Source: SG8-39 sp041558415 (lineage in GTDB: Bacteria; Pseudomonadota; Gammaproteobacteria; Burkholderiales; SG8-39). Taken from it: a stretch of 64,000 bases of DNA. Position numbers and translations under genes: made by a program. The first letter of the stretch is position 1. The number at the start of each line of letters is the position of its first letter. Location of the stretch: positions 62,001-126,000 of the forward strand of contig JBFFEY010000001.1 of NCBI GenBank assembly GCA_041558415.1, in the 5' to 3' direction. The notes beneath the pieces were generated by a model. The model searched no databases and was not told the origin of the DNA. It saw only the letters and a program-made list of their open reading frames with translations. Below are positions 27,930 to 36,046 of the stretch, piece by piece.

Positions 27930-29120
27930 ATGAAACGCAGCACGCCCATCAAAGGGATCGCCGTCGCGCTGACGGCAGCCGCAGTACTCGCGCCGCTGGC
28001 ACCGGCATCCGCGCAGGACGTGCGCATCGGCTACGCCATTGCGCGTACCGGACCGTGGTCGGTGGGCGCGCAGGTGACGCAGGAGCCGAACTACGTCATG
28101 TGGGCCGAGCAGGTGAACGCCGCCGGTGGCCTAAACGTCGGCGGCAAGAAGCGCAAGATCGAGCTCGTCGCCTACGACGACCGCAGCAACATGGAAACGG
28201 TCGTGCGCACCTACGAAAAGCTCATGACCAGCGACAAGGTGGATCTCATCCTGCCGCCCTGGGGCACAGGCGCGAACTTCGCGATCATGCCGCTCGCCAA
28301 GAAGCACGGCTATCCGATGCTGTCGTGCACGGCCGCCGGGCGCAAGCTGATCGGCATGAAGAACCCTTACTTTTTCGGCTTGCTGCAGCAGCCCGACACC
28401 ATCATGGATGCGCTCGCCGAGTACATGGTCGCACGCAACGTGAAGACCGCGGCCGTGATTCACGTCGACGAGCTGTTCGGTCTCGCGATGTACAACGGGC
28501 TCGAGGCGTCGATGAAGCGCAAGGGCATCCGGATCGTCGAGAAGAAGAGCTATCCGCTCGGCATCAAGGACCTCTCGCCGGTGCTGAAGGGCATGCAGGC
28601 GAAGAACCCCGATGCCTTCGTCGGGCTGACCTACCCGCCGGGCACCTTCCTGTCGACCGGGCAATCGAAAGCGATCGGCTTCAACCCGAAGATCTTCTAC
28701 GTTGCGGTTGCGGCAGCCTTTCCGGTGTATCGCGACAAGATGACGCCGGCGACGGTCGAGGGCGTGATGGGCATCGGCAGCTGGAACCCGAAGACGAGCC
28801 CGGCGGCAAAGGACTACTTCGACGCGCACGTAAAGCGCTGGAAGAAGGAGCCCGATCGCTGGGCGAGCGCGCACTGCTGGGCCGGGTTGCAGATCCTGCA
28901 GGCCGCGGTCGGAAAGGTCGGCCTCGATCGCAGAAAGATCCGCGACTACATCGCGAACACGGAACACGACACCATCATCGGCAAGATGCGTTTCAAGGGC
29001 AGCGAGAACGTATCGACGCCGGGCGTCGTGAGCCAGTGGCAGAACGGCGAGTTCGAGGTGGTGTGGCCGCCGCAGCGGGCAACCTCGGCGGCGCTGTTCC
29101 CGAAACCCAATTGGAAATAA
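27930..29120 (+). CDS. Branched-chain amino acid-type ABC transporter substrate-binding protein
   Basis: Periplasmic binding protein of the LivK/leucine-binding type I fold, 396 residues. A signal peptide (about 1-28) ends in PASAQD, and GYAIARTGPWSVGAQ starts the mature lobe. ATG 27930 has GAGGAGAG upstream. It is the first gene of the transporter locus and is separated from the permease gene by a strong terminator (29139-29190). The following permease, ATPase and benzaldehyde-type dehydrogenase genes suggest an aromatic or other organic acid substrate, but that is inference. Confidence 0.9.
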   Translation: MKRSTPIKGIAVALTAAAVLAPLAPASAQDVRIGYAIARTGPWSVGAQVTQEPNYVMWAEQVNAAGGLNVGGKKRKIELVAYDDRSNMETVVRTYEKLMTSDKVDLILPPWGTGANFAIMPLAKKHGYPMLSCTAAGRKLIGMKNPYFFGLLQQPDTIMDALAEYMVARNVKTAAVIHVDELFGLAMYNGLEASMKRKGIRIVEKKSYPLGIKDLSPVLKGMQAKNPDAFVGLTYPPGTFLSTGQSKAIGFNPKIFYVAVAAAFPVYRDKMTPATVEGVMGIGSWNPKTSPAAKDYFDAHVKRWKKEPDRWASAHCWAGLQILQAAVGKVGLDRRKIRDYIANTEHDTIIGKMRFKGSENVSTPGVVSQWQNGEFEVVWPPQRATSAALFPKPNWK

Positions 29121-29138
29121 TCTAAGCACGCAATCCGC

Positions 29139-29190
29139 GCCCCGCGGGCCTTGACGCGAAGCGCGTCGCGGGCTCCGCGGGGCTTTTTTT
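29139..29190 (+). terminator. Terminator between binding-protein and permease genes
   Basis: A 9-bp outer stem GCCCCGCGG / CCGCGGGGC encloses a second inverted repeat (GACGCG / CGCGTC) and is followed by seven T residues. In the middle of the operon it would let the binding protein be made in excess over the membrane components. Confidence 0.85.
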
Positions 29191-29199
29191 CATCCTCCC

Positions 29200-30069
29200 A
29201 TGGGATTTTGGCTCGAGCTCGCGGCGTCCGGACTGATCACCGGCGGGATCTATGCCGTGGTCGCGATCGGCCTCAACCTGCAGTACGGGTTGATGCGCAT
29301 TCTGAACATCTCGCACGGCGAGTTCCTGATGCTCGGCGCCTACCTCACCTGGCTCGCGCACACCACGCTGAGAATCAATCCCGTGGTGCTGCTGCCGGTG
29401 GTCGCCGTGGCGCTGTTCCTGCTCGGTGTCGTGGTCTATCGCCTGTGCTTTCGGCGCATCGCGCGCGCGGCGCCGACGGTGGAGGTGATCGAGGCGAGAA
29501 GCCTGCTCGTCGGCTTTGGCCTGATGTTCTTCGTGCAGAACGCCGTGTACCTCGTCTGGGGTGCCGATCTGCGCGGCTATTCCTTCATGGCCGAGCCGGT
29601 CGACATCGCCGGCGCGCGCTTCATGGCGAACCGGCTGCTGGTGTTCGGTTTCGCGGTGGCGGCGAGCCTCGGCCTGCTTGCGCTGTTGCGCTGGACCCTG
29701 TTCGGCAAGGCAGTGCGCGCGATGATGCAGTCGCCGACCGGGGCGCAGCTGGTCGGTGTCGACACGGGGACCCTGCACCCGCTGGTGTTCGGTGCCGGTC
29801 TGGCGCTGGCCGGCGTCGCCGGCGGATTGCTGTCGATGGTGTACGAGATCTCGCCGACGATGGGTGAACCCTACACCGTCACCGCGCTGATCGTGATCAC
29901 GCTCGGTGGTCTCGGTAGCGCGATCGGCAGCCTGCTCGGCGGCTTTCTGCTCGGGCTGGTCGAGGCCTTCGGCATGCACTTCACCAATCCCTCGCTGAAG
30001 ATGGTGCTGTCCTACGGCGTGCTGGTCGCGGTGCTGATCGCCCGTCCGAAGGGGCTGTTCGCACGATGA
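29200..30069 (+). CDS. livH: Branched-chain amino acid-type ABC permease LivH
   Basis: LivH-family inner-membrane permease of 289 residues with about eight helices. Typical segments are GLNLQYGLMRILNISHGEFLM near the N-terminus (about 23-43) and VITLGGLGSAIGSLLGGFLLG (about 228-248). The ATG lies nine bases after the T run of the upstream terminator. The stop overlaps the livM start (ATGA). Confidence 0.93.
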   Translation: MGFWLELAASGLITGGIYAVVAIGLNLQYGLMRILNISHGEFLMLGAYLTWLAHTTLRINPVVLLPVVAVALFLLGVVVYRLCFRRIARAAPTVEVIEARSLLVGFGLMFFVQNAVYLVWGADLRGYSFMAEPVDIAGARFMANRLLVFGFAVAASLGLLALLRWTLFGKAVRAMMQSPTGAQLVGVDTGTLHPLVFGAGLALAGVAGGLLSMVYEISPTMGEPYTVTALIVITLGGLGSAIGSLLGGFLLGLVEAFGMHFTNPSLKMVLSYGVLVAVLIARPKGLFAR

Positions 30070-31004
30070 ACGCAGCGGTGACATCGAAGATGCGCGGCGT
30101 GCCGCTCGCCCTGGCATTGACTGCGGGCGGCGGCGTCGTGCTGGCGCTGCTGCCCTGGCTGCTGTCGGACTTCCTGCTGGCGCTGGCGCTCAGCTGCCTG
30201 ATGTTCGCCGCGCTTGCGGTGAGCTGGTCGATGTTCTGCGGTCCGACGCAATACCTGTCGCTCGCCACCTCGGCCTTTTTCGGCCTCGGTGCCTACGTCA
30301 CCGCCTGGGGGCTGGAGTCCATGCCCTACGGCCTGGCGGTGCTCGGCGGCGGGCTGGTCGGCGCGGCATTCGCCGCGCTCATCGGGATGCTCGTGCTGCA
30401 CCTGCGCGGTGCCTATTTCGCCGTCATCACCTTCGGCCTGACCGAGCTGACGCTGCACTCGGTGACCTATTTCGAAAAAACCTACGCCAATACCGCAGGG
30501 CGGATCATCAGCGAAGCCCCCGAGAACACGGTGATCTACTGGACCGTGCTCGGCATCACGCTGCTCGCCATCGCCACGGCGATCCTGGTGCGCGCCAGCC
30601 GCCTCGGCTTCGCGCTTTCCGGCATCGGCGGCGACGAAGAGCGCGCGCAGACGCTCGGCGTGAACACGCGCCGTGTGAAGGTCATCGCGTTTACGCTGTC
30701 GGCGTTCTTCCCGGGCGCGCTCGGTGCGGCGATGGCGGTGCGCTGGACCTACATCGAGCCGCTGTCGGTGTTCAATCCCTTCATCGGCTTTCAGACCGTG
30801 CTCATCGCCATGGTCGGTGGCGCACAGACCCTGCTCGGGCCCATCGTGTCATCGGTGTTCTTCAGCCTGCTTACAGAATTCCTGCGCCTGCGCTTCCCCT
30901 ACGCTTTCCTGCTCGTCCTCGGGCTGTTGCTGGTGGTGCTGGTGCTGTACCTGCCGGGCGGCCTGGCGTCGCTGTTCGTGCGCCGAGCGAGGCAGCATGG
31001 CTGA
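30066..31004 (+). CDS. livM: Branched-chain amino acid-type ABC permease LivM
   Basis: Second permease of the HAAT family, 312 residues. The family features are GPTQYLSLATSAFFGLGAYV (about 60-79), GAYFAVITFGLTEL (about 115) and the EAA-type cytoplasmic loop with SRLGFALSGIGGDEERAQTLGVN-like sequence (about 178-200). It overlaps livH by four bases and livG by eight. Confidence 0.93.
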   Translation: MNAAVTSKMRGVPLALALTAGGGVVLALLPWLLSDFLLALALSCLMFAALAVSWSMFCGPTQYLSLATSAFFGLGAYVTAWGLESMPYGLAVLGGGLVGAAFAALIGMLVLHLRGAYFAVITFGLTELTLHSVTYFEKTYANTAGRIISEAPENTVIYWTVLGITLLAIATAILVRASRLGFALSGIGGDEERAQTLGVNTRRVKVIAFTLSAFFPGALGAAMAVRWTYIEPLSVFNPFIGFQTVLIAMVGGAQTLLGPIVSSVFFSLLTEFLRLRFPYAFLLVLGLLLVVLVLYLPGGLASLFVRRARQHG

Positions 31005-31752
31005 GGCGCTGCTGTCCGCGCGCGGCGTGAGCGTGCGCTTCGGCGGCCTGACCGCCGTGAATGCGGTCGACCTCGACGTGCGTGCGGGTGAGCTGGTCGG
31101 CATCATCGGCCCGAATGGCGCAGGCAAGACGACCTTCTTCCATACGCTGTCGGGCGTGCTCAGACCGACCGAGGGCCGGCTGATCGTGGCGGGCGACGAT
31201 CTCACCGGATGCGCGCCGCATGTCTACGCGGCGCACGGCGTCGCACGCACCTTCCAGACGCCGCGCGTATTCCGCGACATGCCGGCGGGGGACAACGTGC
31301 GCTTCGCGCTCGAGTTCGCCGGCCGCCTGCGCAGGCACGCGCACGACGCCTTCGACGACGCCGAAACGATCCTCGGCTTTCTCGGTCTGGCCGAGGTGGC
31401 GGCGATGCCGGCCGGGGCGCTCACACCGGCGCGCCAGCGCCTGCTCGAGATCGGCGTCGCGCTCGGCGCGCGCCCGCGCGTGCTGCTGCTCGACGAGGTC
31501 GCAGCCGGACTCACCCACACCGAAGTCGACGCCACCGCGCAGCTCGTCCGCCGGGTGCGCGACGAGCTCGGCGTGGCGGTGATCTGGATCGAGCACGCGG
31601 TGCGCGCGCTGATGGACACCGTCGAGCGTGTCGCCGTGCTGCATCAGGGCGCCAAGATCGCGGACGGCGATCCGCGCGCCGTGGCGAAGCAATCGACGGT
31701 GATCGAAGCCTACCTGGGCGAGGAAGGCGGGCCGGAAAGGATCGCGGCATGA
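30997..31752 (+). CDS. livG: Branched-chain amino acid-type ABC ATPase LivG
   Basis: Nucleotide-binding subunit of 251 residues. Walker A is GPNGAGKTTFFHTLSG (about 36-51) and Walker B is VLLLDEVAAGL. The signature position reads LTPARQRLLEIG in place of the canonical LSGGQ-type motif; LivG-type subunits often read LPYGQQR here, so this is a divergent signature. The switch His is in IEHAVRAL. The ATG start overlaps livM and the end overlaps livF (ATGA). Confidence 0.9.
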   Translation: MAEALLSARGVSVRFGGLTAVNAVDLDVRAGELVGIIGPNGAGKTTFFHTLSGVLRPTEGRLIVAGDDLTGCAPHVYAAHGVARTFQTPRVFRDMPAGDNVRFALEFAGRLRRHAHDAFDDAETILGFLGLAEVAAMPAGALTPARQRLLEIGVALGARPRVLLLDEVAAGLTHTEVDATAQLVRRVRDELGVAVIWIEHAVRALMDTVERVAVLHQGAKIADGDPRAVAKQSTVIEAYLGEEGGPERIAA

Positions 31753-33974
31753 GCGCCGCGCTCGTGGTGCGCAACCTCTCGGCGGGTTACGGCCCGATGC
31801 GAGTGCTGGAGAACGTCGCGCTCGAGGCGCCGAGCGGTGAGCTCACGGTCGTTGTCGGCCCGAACGGCGCCGGCAAGAGCACGCTGCTGCGTGCGATCTC
31901 GGGCATCATCCCGCGCGCGGGCGAAGTGCTGTTCGACGGTGAGCCGCTGCCGACGCGCGCCTCGGCGATCGTTTCGCGCGGCCTGGCGCAGGTGCCCGAG
32001 GGGCGACAGCTGTTTCCGCAGATGACGGTCCTCGAGAACCTCGAGCTCGGCGCCTACCTCGTCCGCCGCGCCGAGCGCGCCGGACGCCTCGCGCGGGTGC
32101 TCGAGCTTTTTCCGCGGCTCGCCGAGCGGCGTCATCAGCTCGCCGGTACCATGTCGGGCGGCGAGCAGCAGATGCTCGCCGTCGGGCGCGCGCTGATGGG
32201 CAAGCCGAAGCTGCTGATGCTCGACGAGCCTTCGCTCGGTCTCGCGCCGAGGATGGTCGACGAGCTGCTGGCGATCGTGCGCCGCATCCGTGACGAGGGC
32301 GTGACCGTGCTGCTGGTCGAGCAGAACGTCGCCAAGGCGCTGGCGATCGCGGAAAGCGCCTACGTGCTGGAACGCGGCGCGGTCGTGATGAAGGGGGCCG
32401 CGCGCAGCCTGCTCGGCTCGGAGCGGCTGCGCGCGTCGTATCTCGGAACCGAAACGAAACCCGGAATGCTGATCTGGAAAGGAGGGCTTTTCATGACCAC
32501 GGAACAGACCACTGCGGTGACCATCGCCGCGGAGAACGCTTGGAAGGGGAAAGTCTTTTCCGGGCGCTGGATGATGCCGAAGGGCGGCTCGCGCGAAGTG
32601 ATCGAGCCGGCCACCGGCAACGTGCTGACCGAGGTCGGCATCGCCGACGCAGAGGACGTGCGCGAGGCGGCGGCGACGGCCAAGGCGGCGCAGATCGAAT
32701 GGGCGAACACGCCGGCCGATCAGCGTGCCGCGGTGCTGCGCCGCGCCGCGCAGTTTCTCGAAGCGCAGAGCGACACGCTGCGCCCCTGGATCATGCGCGA
32801 AACTGGCGGCATCGCGCCCAAGGCCGACAAGGAGCTGCATTTTGCGACCGAGATCCTGATCGAGGCGGCGGCGATTGCGACCCAGCCGCCCGGCGTGATG
32901 CTGCCCTCCGGACCGAAGCGCATGAGCTTCGCGCGGCGCGTGCCGCACGGCGTGGTTGGCGTCATCTCGCCGTTCAACTTCCCGCTGATCCTGTCGACGC
33001 GTGCGGTCGCGCCGGCGCTGGCGCTCGGCAACGCGGTCATCCTCAAGCCCGATCCGCAGACGCCGGTGACCGGCGGCTTCATCCTGGCGCGTATTTTCGA
33101 GGCGGCCGGGCTGCCCGCGGGCCTGCTGCACGTCCTGCCGGGCGGCGCGCAGACCGGCGAGGCGATCGTCAGCGACCCGGACATCGCCATGATCTCGTTC
33201 ACCGGCTCGACCGCGGCCGGGCGGCGCGTCGGCGAGCTGGCGAGCAAGCACCTGAAGAAGGTGACGCTCGAACTCGGCGGCAAGAATTCGACCATCGTGC
33301 TGGACGACGCCGACCTCGATGTCGCCGCGTCCTGCGTCGCCTGGGGCGCTTATCTGCACCAGGGGCAGATCTGCATGGCGACGGGCAACGTCTACGCGCA
33401 TCGCAGTATTGCGCGCGACCTCACCGAGCGCCTGGTGCGCAAGGCCAAGCACCTGCCGGTGGGCGATCCGACCAGCGGCAAGGTGGCGCTGGGGCCGCTG
33501 ATCAACGCGCAGCAGCTCGAGCGGGTCGACGGCATCGTCCGCGACGCGGTGGCCAAGGGCGCGGTGCTGCGCGCCGGCGGCGAGCACGAGAACCTGTTCT
33601 ACAAGCCGACCGTGCTGGAGGAAGTGCGACCGGGCATGCGCGTGCTGGAGGAGGAGGTGTTCGGGCCGGTGGTGGCGATCGTGGCCTTCGATTCCGACGA
33701 CGAGGCGATCGCGATGAACAATGCCTCGCAGTACGGCCTGTCGACCGGCGTGATCACCACCTCGCTCGAGCGCGCGATGAGCTTCACCGCGCGCCTCACG
33801 ACCGGCATCATCCACGTCAACGACCAGACCGTCGGCGACGAACCCTGGGTACCGTTCGGCGGCACCGGCGCCTCCGGCAACGGCGGCCGGCATGGCGGCG
33901 TCGCCAACTGGGAGGAGTTCACCCAGTGGCAGTGGGTGACGATGCAAGACAAGGCGACGCCGTTCCCCTTCTGA
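31749..33974 (+). CDS. livF: LivF ABC ATPase continuing in frame into an aldehyde dehydrogenase
   Basis: An uninterrupted frame of 741 residues. Residues 1-239 are a complete LivF-type ATPase: Walker A GPNGAGKSTLLRAISG, signature MSGGEQQML, Walker B LLMLDEPSLGL, switch His position VEQN, and the normal family end ASYLG. The frame then runs through TETKPGMLIWKGGLF without a stop into the aldehyde dehydrogenase that begins at residue 249 (nt 32493). Either this is a true fusion, or livF normally ends near 32450 and a stop has been lost or miscalled. A good internal ribosome-binding site supports separate translation of the dehydrogenase. Confidence 0.75.
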   Translation: MSAALVVRNLSAGYGPMRVLENVALEAPSGELTVVVGPNGAGKSTLLRAISGIIPRAGEVLFDGEPLPTRASAIVSRGLAQVPEGRQLFPQMTVLENLELGAYLVRRAERAGRLARVLELFPRLAERRHQLAGTMSGGEQQMLAVGRALMGKPKLLMLDEPSLGLAPRMVDELLAIVRRIRDEGVTVLLVEQNVAKALAIAESAYVLERGAVVMKGAARSLLGSERLRASYLGTETKPGMLIWKGGLFMTTEQTTAVTIAAENAWKGKVFSGRWMMPKGGSREVIEPATGNVLTEVGIADAEDVREAAATAKAAQIEWANTPADQRAAVLRRAAQFLEAQSDTLRPWIMRETGGIAPKADKELHFATEILIEAAAIATQPPGVMLPSGPKRMSFARRVPHGVVGVISPFNFPLILSTRAVAPALALGNAVILKPDPQTPVTGGFILARIFEAAGLPAGLLHVLPGGAQTGEAIVSDPDIAMISFTGSTAAGRRVGELASKHLKKVTLELGGKNSTIVLDDADLDVAASCVAWGAYLHQGQICMATGNVYAHRSIARDLTERLVRKAKHLPVGDPTSGKVALGPLINAQQLERVDGIVRDAVAKGAVLRAGGEHENLFYKPTVLEEVRPGMRVLEEEVFGPVVAIVAFDSDDEAIAMNNASQYGLSTGVITTSLERAMSFTARLTTGIIHVNDQTVGDEPWVPFGGTGASGNGGRHGGVANWEEFTQWQWVTMQDKATPFPF
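32493..33974 (+). CDS. Benzaldehyde/vanillin dehydrogenase-type aldehyde dehydrogenase (internal start)
   Basis: A full-length ALDH of 493 residues if translation begins at the ATG at 32493, which has AAAGGAGGG seven bases upstream. Motifs: SPFNFPLILSTRAVAPALALG, SFTGSTAAGRRVG, catalytic Glu in LELGGKNS, and catalytic Cys in HQGQICMATG. The latter is characteristic of the XylC/vanillin dehydrogenase branch. The C-terminal cofactor and substrate regions are intact (VNDQTVGDEPWVPFGGTGASG). Expected reaction: NAD(P)-dependent oxidation of an aromatic aldehyde to the acid. It shares its frame and stop with the upstream livF. Confidence 0.85.
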   Translation: MTTEQTTAVTIAAENAWKGKVFSGRWMMPKGGSREVIEPATGNVLTEVGIADAEDVREAAATAKAAQIEWANTPADQRAAVLRRAAQFLEAQSDTLRPWIMRETGGIAPKADKELHFATEILIEAAAIATQPPGVMLPSGPKRMSFARRVPHGVVGVISPFNFPLILSTRAVAPALALGNAVILKPDPQTPVTGGFILARIFEAAGLPAGLLHVLPGGAQTGEAIVSDPDIAMISFTGSTAAGRRVGELASKHLKKVTLELGGKNSTIVLDDADLDVAASCVAWGAYLHQGQICMATGNVYAHRSIARDLTERLVRKAKHLPVGDPTSGKVALGPLINAQQLERVDGIVRDAVAKGAVLRAGGEHENLFYKPTVLEEVRPGMRVLEEEVFGPVVAIVAFDSDDEAIAMNNASQYGLSTGVITTSLERAMSFTARLTTGIIHVNDQTVGDEPWVPFGGTGASGNGGRHGGVANWEEFTQWQWVTMQDKATPFPF

Positions 33975-34013
33975 ACGGCGTGTCCAGCGTGGTGCACGGC
34001 AGGACAAGCCGGC

Positions 34014-35282
34014 ATGGATAAGGTCGCCATCGTCGGCGGCGGTCTCTGCGGGCTGGCGCTCGCCATGAATCTGCACGCGCGCGGCATCGGCTGCACGGTC
34101 TTCGAGCGCGCGGAGGAGATCCGGCCGCTCGGCGTCGGCATCACGCTGCTGCCGCATGCAATGCGCGAGTTCGCCGCGCTCGGCCTGTCCGAGGCGATCC
34201 TCGCCGCCGGCATCGAGAACCGCGAAAGCTGCTTTTTCAACCGCTTTGGCCAGCTGATCTACCGCGAAGACCGCGGCCGCTACGCCGGCTACCCGCTGCC
34301 CGAGGTCGGCATCCACCGCGGGCGGCTGCACGGAATTCTGTACGCGGCGGCGCTCGCGCGTCTCGGTGCGGCGCGCATCCGCCTCGGCCACCAGTGCACG
34401 GGCGTCGAGCAGGACGCGCAGGGCGCCAGCTTGCGCTTCGTCTCGAGCGCGACGCAGGCGCCGCTGGCGCCCGCGCGTGCCGAGGTCGTCGTCGACTGCG
34501 AGGGCGTCAACTCGGCGCTGCGCGCGCAGTTCTACCCCGCCGAACACCTGGCCTTCGCCGGCATCAACACCTGGCGCGGGGTGACGCGCCACGCGCCGAT
34601 CCTCACCGGGCGCAGCTACCTGCGCGTTGGCTCGCTGCGCAGCGGCAAGATGGTGATCTATCCGATCGTCGACGATATCGACGGCGACGGCAGCGGTCGG
34701 CAGCTGATCAACTGGGTCGCCGAGGTACAGCGCGAGGACTTCGCGCGCAACGACTGGAACCAGCCGGGCGAGTTGACGGACTTCATCGGCCTGTACGAAA
34801 GCTGGCGTTTCGACTGGCTCGACGTGCCGGCACTGATTCGCAACGCCGAGCAGATTCTCGAGTACCCGATGGTCGATCGCGATCCGGTCGATCGCTGGAC
34901 CTTCGATCGCGTCACGCTCGCCGGCGACGCCGCGCACCCGATGTACCCGCGCGGCTCGAACGGCGCGGCGCAGGCGGTGATCGACGCGCGCACGCTGGCC
35001 GACTGCCTGGCGGCGGCCGTCGATCCGCGCGACGCGCTACGGGCCTACGAGGCGGCGCGCCGCGAGGTGACGGCGAAGATCGTGCGCACCAACCGCGCGC
35101 ATCCGCCCGATTACATCATCGCCAGGGTCGAGGAATGCGTCGGCGACCGGCCGTTCGACGACCTGGAGCGCTACGTGACGCAGGAGGAACTGCGCGCGCT
35201 TTCCGAGAACTACAAGCGCATCGCCGGATTCAGCGCCGCCGACGTCGCAGCGGCACCCGCCGCTCAGAACGTGCCCGGGTAG
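34014..35282 (+). CDS. FAD-dependent aromatic monooxygenase
   Basis: Class A flavoprotein hydroxylase of 422 residues, related to salicylate hydroxylase and 5-methylphenazine-type monooxygenases. The FAD GXGXXG is VAIVGGGLCGLALAM (about 4-18), the DG-type motif is VVVDCEGVNSALR (about 158) and the GD motif is VTLAGDAAHPMYPRGSNGAAQ (about 301-321). It follows the aldehyde dehydrogenase by 39 bases, consistent with a small aromatic-degradation module. Its 3' end overlaps the convergent SDR gene by 19 bases. The substrate is unknown. Confidence 0.87.
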   Translation: MDKVAIVGGGLCGLALAMNLHARGIGCTVFERAEEIRPLGVGITLLPHAMREFAALGLSEAILAAGIENRESCFFNRFGQLIYREDRGRYAGYPLPEVGIHRGRLHGILYAAALARLGAARIRLGHQCTGVEQDAQGASLRFVSSATQAPLAPARAEVVVDCEGVNSALRAQFYPAEHLAFAGINTWRGVTRHAPILTGRSYLRVGSLRSGKMVIYPIVDDIDGDGSGRQLINWVAEVQREDFARNDWNQPGELTDFIGLYESWRFDWLDVPALIRNAEQILEYPMVDRDPVDRWTFDRVTLAGDAAHPMYPRGSNGAAQAVIDARTLADCLAAAVDPRDALRAYEAARREVTAKIVRTNRAHPPDYIIARVEECVGDRPFDDLERYVTQEELRALSENYKRIAGFSAADVAAAPAAQNVPG

Positions 35283-36046
35283 GCGCCGCCGTCCAGCAGG
35301 AAGTTCTGTCCGGTGATGTAGCCGGCCTGCGCGCTGCATAGGTAGGCGCAGCAGTCGCCGAACTCCTCGATCGTGCCGAAGCGCCCCGCCGGGTTGGCGT
35401 CGGCGCGTGCCTTGGCGAGCGCCTCCGGCGTGGTGCCGGTCTTCTTCGCGTTGAAGGCGAAATTCGAGCGCAGCCGGTCGGTGTCGAACGGCCCGGGCAG
35501 CAGGTTGTTGATGGTGACGTTGTGGCGCACGGTCTTGCGCGACAGGCCGGCGATGAAGCCATGCAGGCCGGTGCGTGCGCCGTTCGACAGTCCGAGCTCC
35601 GGAATCGGCATCTTCACCGCGCCCGAGGTGATGTTGACGATACGGCCGAACTTGCGCTCGATCATGCCGTCGACCACCGCCTTGATGAGCTCGATCGGCG
35701 TGAGCATATTGGCCTCCAGCGCCTTGATCCAGTCCTCGCGCGACCAGTCACGGAAGTCCCCCGGCGGCGGCCCCCCGGCGTTGTTGACCAGGATGTCGAC
35801 CGCGCCGGCCGCCTTGAGCGCCGCCGCGCGCCCTTCTGCCGTCGTGATATCGCCCGCGACGGCGGTGACGTTCACGCCGCTCGCGCCGCGAATCTCCGCC
35901 GCCGTGGCCTCGAGCGCGTCCTTGCCGCGCGCCGTGATCACCAGGTTGACGCCGTCGCGCGCGAGCGCCAGCGCGCATCCCTTGCCCAGGCCCTTGGATG
36001 CTGCGCAGACCAGCGCGGTCTTGCCGCGAATGCCGAGATCCATCAT
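35264..36046 (-). CDS. SDR-family oxidoreductase with altered active site
   Basis: A 260-residue short-chain dehydrogenase fold. The NADP-binding segment is ALVCAASKGLGKGCALALA (about 11-29) and the NNAG motif is present (ILVNNAGGPPP). The catalytic serine is kept in NITSGAVK, but 13-17 residues later the sequence reads LSNGARTGL, so the Tyr and Lys of YXXXK are replaced by Ser and Arg. A subgroup annotated as FabG-like has this change. ATG 36046 has AAGGAGGAC upstream and overlaps the EamA stop (ATGA). Confidence 0.85.
   Translation of the reverse strand: MMDLGIRGKTALVCAASKGLGKGCALALARDGVNLVITARGKDALEATAAEIRGASGVNVTAVAGDITTAEGRAAALKAAGAVDILVNNAGGPPPGDFRDWSREDWIKALEANMLTPIELIKAVVDGMIERKFGRIVNITSGAVKMPIPELGLSNGARTGLHGFIAGLSRKTVRHNVTINNLLPGPFDTDRLRSNFAFNAKKTGTTPEALAKARADANPAGRFGTIEEFGDCCAYLCSAQAGYITGQNFLLDGGAYPGTF

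Noticed and set aside
31710..34937. A 1075-codon open frame on the minus strand opposite livF, the aldehyde dehydrogenase and the monooxygenase
   Set aside because: It is the reverse-complement shadow of three recognisable plus-strand enzymes, with biased Arg/His/Asp composition and no domain.
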